From an uncultured Bacteroidales bacterium (lineage in GTDB: Bacteria; Bacteroidota; Bacteroidia; Bacteroidales; P3): 16,259 nucleotides of DNA. The position numbers and the translations under genes are program-made. The number at the start of each line of letters is the position of its first letter. Position 1 is the first letter of the stretch. This document shows positions 1-7,457 of this stretch, one piece after another. The DNA lies in NCBI GenBank assembly GCA_937910265.1, contig CALEPD010000049.1, positions 1 to 16,259 on the forward strand. The letters are read 5' to 3'. The notes under the pieces are model-generated. The model did not search any database, was not told the DNA's origin, and saw nothing but the letters and a program-made list of their open reading frames with translations.

Positions 1-612
1 CTGATTTCGTCTCACCGTTACTATCTCAACGAACGTATCCCGCATCTCGAGCGTCACCTCAACAACATCGCCGAGGTGTCGGGCAATCGTATTTCGCCTA
101 TCCTCAAAAAATATTTCAGTGACTACAAGGTGGAGGTGAGCGAGCATTTCAAGCACGAGGAGCAGTTCCTTTTTCCGCATCTCTCCAAATTGAGAGACCG
201 CGGCGGTCTCGACCGCGAAGTCTTTGCCAAAGTGGGTGTGGCGCATGTCAACCTGGTTGACAAGCTGACCGACTTGACTCAGATTATCTACAAATATCTT
301 CCCGGCGACGTGCTGACCGAAGAGCTGATGGAATTGGTGTTTTGCATCCTTCAGCTCTCGAAAGACCTCGAGAAGCATGCGCTTATCGAAGATCTCATAC
401 TCAAACCTTCGGAAAATTGCGACCTCAGCGACCGCGAAAAAGAGGTGTTGGCTTTAGTGGCAAAAGGATTGAGCAGTAAGGAAATTGCCGACAAACTCAA
501 TATATCGCTCCACACGGTCAACTCCCATCGCAAAAATATTGTGAAGAAAACCAATATCAAGTCGGTTGCCGGCCTCACAATGTATGCGGCTCTCTATGCT
601 GCCAACGATTAA
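1..612 (+). CDS. Hemerythrin-domain / LuxR-type HTH regulator (5' end outside window)
   Basis: The frame is open from base 1, so the start lies upstream; 203 codons and a TAA stop are visible. Codons 5 to 130 resemble a hemerythrin (HHE) helical bundle. Candidate diiron ligands are His5, the cluster H49-x2-H52-E53-E54 followed by His60, His82, and H126-x3-E130-D131. Codons 142 to 195 are a LuxR/GerE helix-turn-helix, with the family pattern LSxREKEVL, then KEIADKLNIS and HTVNSHRKNI. Hemerythrin domains bind O2, NO or peroxide at a non-haem diiron site, so this is probably a redox- or gas-responsive transcription factor; that role is inference. No target is visible. It converges on the SulP gene and shares a terminator with it. 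The family assignment is firm; ligand identities are by eye. Confidence 0.85.
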   Translation: MISSHRYYLNERIPHLERHLNNIAEVSGNRISPILKKYFSDYKVEVSEHFKHEEQFLFPHLSKLRDRGGLDREVFAKVGVAHVNLVDKLTDLTQIIYKYLPGDVLTEELMELVFCILQLSKDLEKHALIEDLILKPSENCDLSDREKEVLALVAKGLSSKEIADKLNISLHTVNSHRKNIVKKTNIKSVAGLTMYAALYAAND

Positions 613-833
613 GTGTTCCTGTAATTTGATTGAAGTGCGTTCTGTAAATCGATTTTGAGATGTATTTGCCTTCCCCTTGTTCAGGTGCTTGTGCCGAAGT
701 AAGAAGTATGACAGGCTACATGACTGACAAATGCATCCGGCAGCAAAAAGCGAAAGTGACCCAAAGCTCCATAACGCCAGCAAGCTTTATATAGAACTTA
801 TCATTATTAAAAACCAATCTTATATGCCTAATG

Positions 834-874
834 AAAAAGGAATCGGGGCCTTATTCGGCCCCGATTCCTTTTTT
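834..874. terminator. Bidirectional intrinsic terminator between convergent genes
   Basis: A perfect 17-bp stem (834-850 pairing with 857-873) has a GC-rich core, GGAATCGGGGCC, and a 6-base loop. It is followed by T869-T874 on the + strand and by five T on the - strand. It lies about 220 bases past the regulator stop and 37 bases past the SulP stop, so it can end transcription from both sides. Confidence 0.9.
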
Positions 875-880
875 CTATGG

Positions 881-900
881 GTTCCGCAGCACTGCGGAAC
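881..900. repeat. Perfect 9-bp palindrome beside the terminator
   Basis: The sequence GTTCCGCAG-CA-CTGCGGAAC has 9-bp arms and only 2 bases between them. It lies between the SulP stop and the main terminator hairpin. It lacks a T-run on either strand, so it is not a standard terminator alone. It could be a 3'-end stabilising hairpin of the SulP transcript or a protein site. Confidence 0.5.
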
Positions 901-910
901 AGGGTGTGTT

Positions 911-2611
911 TTATAATTTCAAGTCTTTCAGGTATTCGGTGCAAGCCTCGAAGGTTGTGAAGGTGTGGTCTTCGGGCAACAACTCGGGAATTACCTTCAT
1001 GGTTTTGAGCATATACATGGGCTGCGGCTGGATGATTGTCATCAGCACCAGTACACCGCGGTCTTGCAGCTCTTTGATTGCTGTTTCCATAGCATACAAT
1101 CCCGATTGGTCCATGAAACTTACAAGGCGCATGCGGATAATGACCACCTTTACACCTTCCGGCACATCTTCCATCACTTCCTTGAATTTGGTAATCGAGC
1201 CGAAAAATATCGGGCCGTTCAGTCGCTGTATGTATATATGGTGTTTAATCTCTTCGGGAATGCCGCCCTCGTCGTGCCACGGGCTTTCTTTGTCAAAAGC
1301 GCTGATTTCCGACGAACTGTAACTTCCTTCCACTAAATCGCTGGCACGTTTCATAAACAGTACACAGGCAATTACCATTCCGATGCCAACTGCGGTAAGC
1401 AAATCGACAAATACGGTCATCAGGAATACTATGATGAGTACAAAAGCGTCTGAACGCGGAATCTTGAGCAAGTCTTTGAATCCTTTGAAGTCGATAATGC
1501 CCCAACCTACAGTGATAAGTATACCTGCCAGTACCGACAGGGGAACATATTTCACCAAGCTGCCCAAGCCAAGCAGAATGGCAATCAGCAGGAGTGAATG
1601 GAACATGCCGCTGAGTTGGGTGCGGCCGCCGCTTTTTACATTGACAACGGTACGCATGGTGGCACCGGCACCGGCAATGCCGCAAAACAGTCCCGATACC
1701 ATGTTACCGATACCTTGGCCAATAAGTTCTTTGTTGCTGTTGTGTTTGGTTTTGGTGATGTTGTCGGCCACAACCGAGGTCAGCAGGGTGTCAATCGAAC
1801 CAAGTCCTGCAAGGGTCAATCCAGGTATGATGGCAGCTTTGAAAATGCCCATCCAGTCGAGCCCTTCAAGCGAAAGCCCCTCTTTTGCAAAGAATGGCAT
1901 GGGTAAACCGGAAGGTATGGTGCCGATGAGCAACTCTTCCTTCATATTCAGAAACAGCGACACAACGGTCATGATGACCAATGCCACCAGTGTCGAGGGT
2001 ATTTTCTTGGTGATGAGGGGGAAGAGGTATATGATGGCGATAGTGCCGAGACCCAACAGCAAGGCCTCAACCGAAATGCCGTTGGCTACTCGCTCAGGCA
2101 ACTGGGTCAGCATGTCCACTACGAGCACTGGCGATTTCAGTCCTATCAATGGATATATCTGTTGAAGGATGATGATGACACCGATACCGCTCATAAATCC
2201 CGATAGAACAGGGTAGGGGATATAACGCACATATTTACCTATTTTGATGATGCCGAACAGCACTTGGAACAATCCGCAAAACAGGCCGGCCATCGACATC
2301 GAGATCAACACTGCCGAATAGTTGCCCTGTGACGATGCCCATACGCCGCTGATAAGGCTGGCGGTGATAACGGTCATGGGACCGGTGGGTCCGCTTATCT
2401 GACTATGCGTGCCACCGAAAAGTGATGCGAAAAATCCCAACATGGCGGCACCTACCAATCCTGCCAATGCTCCCATCGAGCTGGCTGCGGGGTCGTCAAT
2501 GCCACCAAATGCCTGTATGCCGAATGCCAATGCCAACGGCAATGCAACAATACCGGCTGTAATACCGCCGAATATGTCGCCTTTCATATTGTTTGTTTTA
2601 AGGAATGACAT
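911..2611 (-). CDS. SulP-family inorganic anion transporter with C-terminal STAS domain
   Basis: This 566-residue inner-membrane protein has the usual SulP length and plan. A conserved first helix (GITAGIVALPLALAFG, about residues 16-31) is followed by GGTHSQISGPTGPMTV (67-81) and a long hydrophobic core to about residue 420. A cytoplasmic STAS domain covers about 455-560, with the D501-Q-S503-G motif at the usual phospho-acceptor loop. SulP proteins move sulfate, bicarbonate or other anions by symport or exchange. The substrate cannot be read from sequence and no sulfate-assimilation gene is in the window. I chose the ATG at 2611; Met9 is an alternative. A promoter box lies 55 bases upstream, divergent from the polyferredoxin gene. 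Confidence 0.92.
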   Translation of the reverse strand: MSFLKTNNMKGDIFGGITAGIVALPLALAFGIQAFGGIDDPAASSMGALAGLVGAAMLGFFASLFGGTHSQISGPTGPMTVITASLISGVWASSQGNYSAVLISMSMAGLFCGLFQVLFGIIKIGKYVRYIPYPVLSGFMSGIGVIIILQQIYPLIGLKSPVLVVDMLTQLPERVANGISVEALLLGLGTIAIIYLFPLITKKIPSTLVALVIMTVVSLFLNMKEELLIGTIPSGLPMPFFAKEGLSLEGLDWMGIFKAAIIPGLTLAGLGSIDTLLTSVVADNITKTKHNSNKELIGQGIGNMVSGLFCGIAGAGATMRTVVNVKSGGRTQLSGMFHSLLLIAILLGLGSLVKYVPLSVLAGILITVGWGIIDFKGFKDLLKIPRSDAFVLIIVFLMTVFVDLLTAVGIGMVIACVLFMKRASDLVEGSYSSSEISAFDKESPWHDEGGIPEEIKHHIYIQRLNGPIFFGSITKFKEVMEDVPEGVKVVIIRMRLVSFMDQSGLYAMETAIKELQDRGVLVLMTIIQPQPMYMLKTMKVIPELLPEDHTFTTFEACTEYLKDLKL

Positions 2612-2665
2612 ATAACTTATTGTTAGTTAGTTGTTATTTGAAAAAATAGTGATTATTTCAGTCTG

Positions 2666-2673
2666 CAAAGATA
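2666..2673 (-). promoter_or_regulatory. Bacteroidetes -7 box for the SulP gene
   Basis: Read on the minus strand this is TATCTTTG, a full match to the TAnnTTTG -7 consensus. It lies 55 bases upstream of the SulP start. I found no TTG -33 element at the usual 19-23 base spacing; the nearest is 28 bases away. It sits inside the left arm of the 2665-2702 inverted repeat. Confidence 0.6.
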
Positions 2674-2693
2674 CAAAATTCTCTAATCTTTTG

Positions 2694-2701
2694 TATCTTT
2701 G
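2694..2701 (+). promoter_or_regulatory. Bacteroidetes -7 box for the polyferredoxin/Tat gene cluster
   Basis: TATCTTTG matches TAnnTTTG exactly and lies 20 bases before the ATG at 2722, implying a very short leader. No good -33 TTG is seen. The region where a -33 element would fall overlaps the opposing -7 box, so the two promoters may compete. Confidence 0.6.
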
Positions 2702-2721
2702 CAAATTCAAAATAATCATAT

Positions 2722-4122
2722 ATGTTACGGAAATTTAGAATACTTTTTTCGGCTATAATGTTGATAGCGATAACATTATTGTTTTTGGACAGTACAGGTA
2801 CTTTGTATAGATGGCTGGGGTGGACTGCAAAAATACAGTTCTTGCCAGCCGTTTTAGCAATTAATTCAGTAGTGGTTTCCTTGGTGTTGTTTTGTACACT
2901 TTGGTTCGGCCGTGTCTATTGCTCGGTTGTGTGTCCGTTGGGTATTTTCCAGGATATTTTTTCCTGGCTTGGTAAATTCCGTAAGAAAAACCGTTTCTCC
3001 TATGCCAAACCGTCCAATTGGGTCCGCTATGCGGTCTTGGTGCTCTTTGTGCTTATGATAGTTTTGGGATTCAACGCATTGGCTATGTTGGTGGCCCCTT
3101 ATAGTCTTTATGGCCGTATGGTTAGCCAATTGTTTCATCCTGTAGCAGCATGGGCTACAGCTCCCGTCATGTTTGTGGTGGTGGCAGTGTCGGCCTTGTT
3201 GATAGCATTCCTTGCATTTTTTTATGGTCGTATGTGGTGCAATACCGTTTGTCCCGTAGGTTCGTTGCTCAGCCTTATATCGCGTTATTCGATTTTTGTG
3301 CCTGCCATCGATGTCAACAAATGCAACGGCTGTACCAAATGTGCTCGCAACTGCAAGGCTATGTGCATCAATCCCGAAGAACATGCCATCGATTATTCGC
3401 GTTGTGTGGTATGTATGGACTGTATCGACAACTGCAACCAAGGTGCCATTTCGTTTGGTCGCCGTAAGTCCAACAAGGTTGTTGATGCAGAATTGTCTGA
3501 CAAAGGTGCTGAACGTCGTAAGATATTGTCTGCAACAGCCGCCGTGGCTGTGGCTTCAACCGTTTCGGCTCAGGAAAAACGTTTCGACGGAGGCTTGGCT
3601 GCCATTGAGCAGAAGACTTTGCCCAAACGCAATGTGCCGCTCAAGCCGTTCGGTTCGGTAGGATTGAAAAACTTTACCAATTACTGTTCGGCATGTCAGC
3701 TCTGTGTTACCGAATGTCCGTCTCACATTTTGCGCCCATCTACCGACTTGAAGACTTTCATGCAGCCCGAACTTCAGTACGACGTCGATTATTGCCGCAC
3801 CTCTTGTGTGCGTTGCAGTGAGGTCTGTCCTGCCGGTGCCATCAAACCCATAACTGCTGAGGAGAAAACCGCTATCAGCATTGGTTATGCTGTGGTATTG
3901 CCTCATAATTGTCTCGAATTCCGTGGCGAAACCTGTGGAATGTGTGCCCGCAAATGTCCTGCCGCCGCCATCAGTATGGTTCAAGACCCAGCCACCGGTT
4001 ATCGTGTTCCGTCTGTAAACGAAAACCGTTGCATCGGTTGTGGCGCTTGCGAATATTATTGTCCCTCACGTCCTATCGGCGCCATCTATGTCGAAGGTCG
4101 CGAGCATCATGTTAAAGTGTGA
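2722..4122 (+). CDS. Membrane polyferredoxin, NapH-like domain fused to NapG-like ferredoxin domain
   Basis: This 466-residue protein is predicted to carry electrons through or at the membrane. Residues 1-190 are NapH-like, with about four membrane helices (roughly 5-23, 41-61, 101-123, 145-168) and two CxxxCP motifs (C67/C71, C173/C177). Two ferredoxin motifs follow (C201-C204-C207-C211 and C228-C231-C234-C238). After a linker with R265-R266-K-I-L and an Ala/Val-rich stretch ending near Ala283, the C-terminal half resembles NapG. Its cysteine groups are C322/325/328/332, C358/362/365/369, C397 with C405/408/412, and C437/440/443/447, so up to six [4Fe-4S] clusters. In nitrate reduction NapH and NapG are separate proteins passing electrons from quinol to the periplasm. 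No Nap reductase is present here; the aldo/keto reductase three genes downstream is a plausible partner. It is the first gene of the cluster. Confidence 0.85.
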   Translation: MLRKFRILFSAIMLIAITLLFLDSTGTLYRWLGWTAKIQFLPAVLAINSVVVSLVLFCTLWFGRVYCSVVCPLGIFQDIFSWLGKFRKKNRFSYAKPSNWVRYAVLVLFVLMIVLGFNALAMLVAPYSLYGRMVSQLFHPVAAWATAPVMFVVVAVSALLIAFLAFFYGRMWCNTVCPVGSLLSLISRYSIFVPAIDVNKCNGCTKCARNCKAMCINPEEHAIDYSRCVVCMDCIDNCNQGAISFGRRKSNKVVDAELSDKGAERRKILSATAAVAVASTVSAQEKRFDGGLAAIEQKTLPKRNVPLKPFGSVGLKNFTNYCSACQLCVTECPSHILRPSTDLKTFMQPELQYDVDYCRTSCVRCSEVCPAGAIKPITAEEKTAISIGYAVVLPHNCLEFRGETCGMCARKCPAAAISMVQDPATGYRVPSVNENRCIGCGACEYYCPSRPIGAIYVEGREHHVKV

Positions 4123-4167
4123 TAATTCATTTAATATCAAATAATAAATAAAACATATAGTACAACT

Positions 4168-5130
4168 ATGAGCAAGATTGTCGACGCTTTGAGCGTTGTG
4201 AAAACTGGTAAGTTCTGGAAGGAACTGATTATTATGACTGTGGGTATGCTTGTGACCGCAGCCGCAGTGTATTACTTTTTGGTACCCAGCAAGCTGATTA
4301 TCGGCACGATATCGGGTTTGTCCATCGTGTTGAGCAATATCTTCGCTTCGTTCGGTGTCACCATCAGTGTGGCCGCCTTGATTACCATCATCAATGCCAT
4401 TTTGTTGATTTTGGCTTATCTCATTATCGACCATGAGTTTGGTATCAAAACTGTATATACTGCCATGATTCTCGGTCCTCTCACCGATTTTTGGGACAAG
4501 GTGCTTCCTTGGCAGAAAATTGCTGTTGCCAACGACACCATCAATGGTATGTCTGTTATGGGTGACCCCTGGCTCGACCTCTGCTGCTTCGTATTGTTGC
4601 TCAGTGCATCACAGGCCATTCTTTTCAGCATCAATGCATCTACCGGTGGTTTGGATATCCTTGCTAAGATTGTCAACAAATTCCTCCATTTCGACATTGG
4701 GGCCTCTGTTTCGGTTGCAGGTGCTGTAATCTGCTGTACCGCTTTCTTCATTAACGATTTCCGTATGGTTGTCATTGGCTTGATCGGTACTTGGATCAAC
4801 GGCCTTGTAGTCGACTATTTTACCGCTACGCTCAACAATCGCAAGCGTGTCTGCGTAGTTTCGAAAGATTACGATCGCATTCGTCAATATATCATCAACG
4901 ACCTTCATCGTGGTTGTACTCTGTACGAAGTCATCGGTGGCTACACCAACGAAAAGTCCATCGAACTCGAAGTGCTTCTTACCAAAGATGAGTTTTCCAA
5001 CCTGTTGGCCTATATTAAAAACAACGATATCCAAGCCTTCACCACGGCTGGCAATGTGAGTGAGGTTTATGGTCTTTGGTCGAAGAAAAGCAAGAAAAAA
5101 CAAATTAAGGAACAGGCCGAAAAACGATAA
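4168..5130 (+). CDS. YitT-family membrane protein (DUF161 plus DUF2179)
   Basis: This 320-residue protein has the two-part YitT plan. An N-terminal membrane domain of about five or six helices (about 18-220) contains the conserved STGGLDILAK segment near residues 158-167. A soluble C-terminal DUF2179 domain (about 228-304) shows the pattern I-x3-L-x-RGCT followed by GGYT (257-260). The tail is lysine-rich. The molecular role of YitT proteins is not established; they are often called putative transporters. It starts 45 bases after the polyferredoxin stop with no terminator between, and 11 bases separate it from the Nudix start, so it is probably in the same transcript. Whether it takes part in the redox pathway is unknown. 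Confidence 0.88.
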   Translation: MSKIVDALSVVKTGKFWKELIIMTVGMLVTAAAVYYFLVPSKLIIGTISGLSIVLSNIFASFGVTISVAALITIINAILLILAYLIIDHEFGIKTVYTAMILGPLTDFWDKVLPWQKIAVANDTINGMSVMGDPWLDLCCFVLLLSASQAILFSINASTGGLDILAKIVNKFLHFDIGASVSVAGAVICCTAFFINDFRMVVIGLIGTWINGLVVDYFTATLNNRKRVCVVSKDYDRIRQYIINDLHRGCTLYEVIGGYTNEKSIELEVLLTKDEFSNLLAYIKNNDIQAFTTAGNVSEVYGLWSKKSKKKQIKEQAEKR

Positions 5131-5141
5131 ACAGCTTGGTT

Positions 5142-5741
5142 ATGATAGTGATTTGTTATATGCAATACCGTATGATTTTGAGCAACCAACCACCACAGTC
5201 CGTTGCCCAGAATTGTATGATATGCGACGATGCTGACATCGCTCATTGCTTCGACACTTTGGTGGCGGGCAGTGATGTGCATGTTACGGTAACCCGTGGC
5301 TATCGTCGCTGGGTAGAGTATATACGCAGTCACTATCGTTATATCCGTGCCGCCGGCGGTGTTGTCGAGTCATCGGGTCGCAGGATGTTGATTAGGCGTA
5401 ACGACCGCTGGGATCTGCCCAAAGGCAAGGTCGAGGAGGGTGAGTCCTTCCGTCAGGCAGCAGTGCGCGAGGTTATGGAAGAAACTGGCGTGCAGCCTGC
5501 ATCATGTGGCAATTTGATTGTCAAGACCTATCACATATATAATCTTTATGGTGGTTGGCATTTCAAGCAGACTGCTTGGTTTGCCATGCAATCGCATACA
5601 GAGCAACCCATCGTGCCGCAAGTCGACGAAGGTATCGTTTCAGGCGAATGGGTGGATCTGCCCGAATGGAACAACCGTATGAATACATCCTTTGCCACCA
5701 TGGCACAATTGGTGCGACAAGGCCATGTGTCCAACGCTTGA
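5142..5741 (+). CDS. Nudix hydrolase with an N-terminal extension
   Basis: A complete Nudix box spans residues 95-117 of the 199-residue product: G95-x5-E101-x7-R109-E110-V111-x-E113-E114-x-G116-V117. It hydrolyses some nucleoside diphosphate linked to another group; the substrate is not predictable here. Residues 1-68 form a poorly conserved extension before the Nudix fold begins near AAGGVV (70-75). This layout is, from memory, typical of a Bacteroidetes Nudix subfamily. I chose ATG 5142, which gives the hydrophobic opening expected of that subfamily; TTG 5136 and ATG 5160 are alternatives. The gene sits 11 bases after YitT and 43 bases before the aldo/keto reductase. It is probably cytoplasmic, as no signal peptide is evident. 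Confidence 0.88.
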   Translation: MIVICYMQYRMILSNQPPQSVAQNCMICDDADIAHCFDTLVAGSDVHVTVTRGYRRWVEYIRSHYRYIRAAGGVVESSGRRMLIRRNDRWDLPKGKVEEGESFRQAAVREVMEETGVQPASCGNLIVKTYHIYNLYGGWHFKQTAWFAMQSHTEQPIVPQVDEGIVSGEWVDLPEWNNRMNTSFATMAQLVRQGHVSNA

Positions 5742-5784
5742 TAAATATAGTTTAACTGCAAAGATAAGAATAACTGAAATAACA

Positions 5785-7209
5785 ATGGATAGACGCAAAT
5801 TTTTAAAGGTTTTAGGAGGCGGAACAGTTCTTACCGCTGCCGCTGTTGCCGGATGCGACAGTGTTGTAACCAACCCGGCCGAAGGCTTTACCCCAGGCGA
5901 GGTGCCTACCGACAAGATGACCTATCGCACCGACAGCCATGGTCAAAAGGTTTCACTCTTGGGCTATGGACAAATGCGTCTTCCGGTCATCGAAGTCAAA
6001 GGAGTTGATAAAGGCGAATGGGAACTCGACCAGGAATCCATCAACCAACTTACCGACTATGCGTTGGCTCATGGTGTCAATCTTTTCGATACAGCACCAC
6101 GCTATTGTAAGGCTCGTTCTGAACGTGCTATAGGCATTGCTTTGAGCCGTCATCGCCGTGAGGAATTTCTGATTAGCACCAAGCTCACCAACCTTAGCTG
6201 CGACATGTGGTCGTTTGAGGCAAGCAAAAAGATGTACGACGAGTCGTTTGAACGCCTTCAAGTCGACTATATTGATTATTATATGATGCATTGCATGGGT
6301 CTCCCAGGTAAAGACCCTCAAGGCAACGAGGTTTCACCCCTCGATATGTTCCAGCGACGCTTTATCGACAATGGCATGCTCGACTTTCTGATTGCCGAAC
6401 GTGAAAAGGGTCGCATCCGCAATCTCGGTTTTTCTTACCATGGCGATGTCGCCGTGTTCGACAAACTACTCTCCATGCACGACCAAATCCATTGGGATCA
6501 TGTACTCATTCAGCACAACTATCTCAATTGGCAGCATGCAGGTGAGGTGTGCGGAGATGCCAATTCGGAATACCTCTACGCCGAACTCGAAAAACGCGAC
6601 ATTCCCATCATGGTTATGGAACCTCTGTTGGGTGGACGACTCGCCGAATTGCCTGAATTTGCCGTGAACGAGCTGAAAAGCCGCAGCCCGCAGGCAAGTA
6701 TCGCCTCTTGGGCATTCCGCTTCGCTGCCAATCAACCTCGTATTCTCACTGTGTTGAGTGGTATGACTTATATGGAGCATCTCCAGGATAATATCCGTAC
6801 CTATGCTCCGTTCCAAGCCCTTTCCGACGATGAACTCTCGGCTCTTAAGCACATTGCCGACCAGTATGTCCGCTATCCGCTTGTTCCTTGCACCTCTTGC
6901 CAATACTGTATGCCATGTCCTTACGGTATCGACATCCCCGGTACATTTATCCATTACAACAAATGTGTGAACGACGATCTTTTGCTCGACGAGCAGGATA
7001 ATCTTTCGGAAAGCGACGAGCGTAAAGCCTACCGCAAGGCCCGTAAGGCTTTCCTTGCCACCTACAACGACGCAATGCAGCGTGAACGCCAGGCCGACCA
7101 TTGCATCGCTTGCGGAAAATGTCTCTCCGAATGCCCCCAGCGTATCAATATTCCGGAGCAGATGGCCCGCATTTCCGATTACATGGACAAACTCAAAACG
7201 ATTGTATAA
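5785..7209 (+). CDS. Tat-exported lipoprotein aldo/keto reductase with two [4Fe-4S] motifs
   Basis: The 474-residue product opens with MDRRKFLKVLGGG, a classic twin-arginine signal (R3-R4-K-F-L-K), ending in a lipobox V21-A-G-C24. It should therefore be exported folded and lipid-anchored. No Bacteroidetes surface-export motif follows Cys24, so a periplasmic position is likely. Residues 50-345 are an aldo/keto reductase barrel with an intact tetrad (D102, Y107, K133, H169) and an NADP-loop-like SGMTYMEHLQDN (325-336). The C-terminal part has C369/C372/C375/C378-P and C440/C443/C446/C450-P, two ferredoxin-type motifs seen in Fe-S AKRs. I reject an upstream in-frame start at 5692, which overlaps the Nudix gene and would bury the signal. 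The next genes, 17 bases on, are tatA and tatC. Substrate unknown. Confidence 0.93.
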   Translation: MDRRKFLKVLGGGTVLTAAAVAGCDSVVTNPAEGFTPGEVPTDKMTYRTDSHGQKVSLLGYGQMRLPVIEVKGVDKGEWELDQESINQLTDYALAHGVNLFDTAPRYCKARSERAIGIALSRHRREEFLISTKLTNLSCDMWSFEASKKMYDESFERLQVDYIDYYMMHCMGLPGKDPQGNEVSPLDMFQRRFIDNGMLDFLIAEREKGRIRNLGFSYHGDVAVFDKLLSMHDQIHWDHVLIQHNYLNWQHAGEVCGDANSEYLYAELEKRDIPIMVMEPLLGGRLAELPEFAVNELKSRSPQASIASWAFRFAANQPRILTVLSGMTYMEHLQDNIRTYAPFQALSDDELSALKHIADQYVRYPLVPCTSCQYCMPCPYGIDIPGTFIHYNKCVNDDLLLDEQDNLSESDERKAYRKARKAFLATYNDAMQRERQADHCIACGKCLSECPQRINIPEQMARISDYMDKLKTIV

Positions 7210-7226
7210 TTTAATATCTATATATT

Positions 7227-7448
7227 ATGAAACTGTTGATGCTCGGTACTTGGGAAATTATTATCATCGTATTGGTGGTTCTTTTACTCTTCGGTGGTAA
7301 GAAAATTCCAGAACTTATGCGTGGACTCGGTAAGGGCGTTAAGGATTTTCGCGATGGCATGAATGGCATTGAAGGAAAGGAAAACAATTCCGAATCCAAC
7401 AAGAGTGATAATAAAACTACCAACCAGGACGGTTCTACCAATTCCTGA
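7227..7448 (+). CDS. tatA: Sec-independent translocase subunit TatA
   Basis: This 73-residue protein has the TatA plan. A short N-terminus leads into a single membrane helix (about 8-22), the hinge F22-G-G-K-K-I-P-E-L30, an amphipathic helix (about 27-45), then a polar Asn/Ser/Lys-rich tail. TatA forms the protein-conducting assembly in the inner membrane and is recruited by TatC with a bound twin-arginine substrate. It lies 17 bases after the Tat-signal aldo/keto reductase and 9 bases before tatC. No tatB is present; in such two-component systems TatA usually does both jobs. Confidence 0.95.
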   Translation: MKLLMLGTWEIIIIVLVVLLLFGGKKIPELMRGLGKGVKDFRDGMNGIEGKENNSESNKSDNKTTNQDGSTNS

Positions 7449-7457
7449 TTTAGCGGC

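Larger units (their letters stand above)
2665..2702. repeat. Inverted repeat joining two divergent promoters
   Basis: The 14-base arm GCAAAGATACAAAA (2665-2678) is repeated perfectly in inverted form at 2689-2702, with a 10-base AT-rich spacer. Each arm contains one TATCTTTG promoter box, pointing outwards to SulP and to the polyferredoxin operon. The arms could be an operator for a dimeric regulator, or could simply be two conserved promoter boxes in mirror position. Confidence 0.75.

Noticed and set aside
1383..2165. A 260-codon + strand open frame opposite the SulP gene
   Set aside because: Its product is a low-complexity Ser/Pro/Met/Thr-rich chain antisense to a well-supported transporter gene; it is a mirror of that gene's codon use.
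3556..3984. A 142-codon - strand open frame inside the polyferredoxin gene
   Set aside because: The + strand frame carries six ordered ferredoxin motifs; the antisense product has no motif.
5759..5766. TATCTTTG on the minus strand just before the aldo/keto reductase gene
   Set aside because: It matches the -7 consensus but points against the operon, no gene lies downstream on that strand, and there is no TTG at suitable spacing; an antisense transcript remains possible but unsupported.
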